From Nitrosomonas sp. Nm132 (GTDB lineage: Bacteria; Pseudomonadota; Gammaproteobacteria; Burkholderiales; Nitrosomonadaceae): DNA of 64,000 nucleotides. The stretch's first letter is position 1. Every line of letters begins with the position of its first letter. Under the pieces are notes generated by a model that did not search any database, had not been told where the DNA came from, and worked only from the letters and a program-made list of their open reading frames with translations. The stretch spans positions 45,582 through 109,581 of the forward strand of contig NZ_FNDH01000007.1 in NCBI RefSeq assembly GCF_900100485.1, in the 5' to 3' direction. The translations under genes were made by a program, and so were the position numbers. This document shows, one piece after another, positions 63,845 to 64,000 of this stretch.

Positions 63845-64000
63845 ATGGCAAAGAAATACATGGTGAGGCTAACCGAAGAAGAACAAGCTTATTTAGAAAG
63901 TTTGGTGCACAAAGGAAAAGTGGCGGCGTACAAAAGGCTTCATGCCCAGATCTTGCTTAAGGCGGATGAGAACGCTTTAGGTGAATCGTGGCAAGATAGC
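63845..64000 (+). CDS. IS630-family transposase, 3' end beyond the window
   Basis: 52 residues from ATG 63845 (KKYMVRLTEEEQAYLESLVHKGKVAAYKRLHAQILLKADEN) form the start of the HTH of IS630-type transposases (..RLTxEERxxLExLV..GKxxAxKxxRAxILLxAD..). No stop occurs before the window ends, so the gene is partial. A CTAG at 63767, the preferred IS630 target, may mark the left end. Confidence 0.85.
   Translation, partial: MAKKYMVRLTEEEQAYLESLVHKGKVAAYKRLHAQILLKADENALGESWQDS

Overview
The window looks like a chromosome segment from a betaproteobacterium, most likely a Nitrosomonas-type ammonia oxidiser. That is an inference from the order lolB-ispE-tRNA-Gln-prs-rplY-pth-ychF, the ybeZ-ybeY-ybeX set, protein character, and moderate base composition with AT-rich islands. 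No ammonia-oxidation gene lies in the window, so the genus is not proven.

Layout. 1-4.6 kb: a cut-off gene, a DUF4239 membrane protein, then a four-gene envelope/stress operon (DUF2934, SYLF lipoprotein, DUF2092 lipoprotein, Ser/Gly-rich protein). 4.7-9 kb: an accessory zone with an outer-membrane transporter-like protein, a fatty-acid desaturase, transposase fragments (IS6, IS5-like, IS1380), a tRNA-end fragment and a small charged exported protein. 8.9-16.4 kb: a sulfotransferase, a carbohydrate module (GH63-like, GH13, SemiSWEET) and two exported proteins. 16.9-20.5 kb: glycosyltransferases with a 2-hydroxyacid-dehydrogenase-like protein and an HpcH/HpaI aldolase-like protein. 20.6-24.3 kb: minus-strand envelope genes (lipoprotein hydrolase, DUF4105, glycine zipper, Spy/CpxP-like). 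25.0-34.7 kb: a type II secretion/type IV pilus-like assembly operon. 34.9-46 kb: TPR protein, slp, minCDE, lolB, ispE, tRNA-Gln, prs, rplY, pth, ychF. 46-59.4 kb: DUF2490 porin-like protein, J-domain protein, miaB, phoH-like, ybeY, corC-like, recJ, a DUF4010 membrane protein and mfd. 59.4-64 kb: IS30 remnant, spy-like gene, baeR, baeS, IS5 remnant and the start of an IS630 transposase.

Two signals cut across this layout. The first is a dispersed non-autonomous element with eight full copies (about 162 bp plus 4-bp target duplications) and two internally deleted copies of 46 and 56 bp. It has 19-bp terminal inverted repeats, nearly whole-length palindromic symmetry and NTAN target duplications (CTAG, TTAA, GTAG). 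The second is a promoter architecture, TACGTG-N4-CACGTA followed by 21 nt and a GATAAT-like -10. It occurs three times with identical spacing, plus a partial fourth palindrome, beside stress/envelope genes. One promoter copy carries the element while its paralogue does not, which gives a natural empty site inside the same window.
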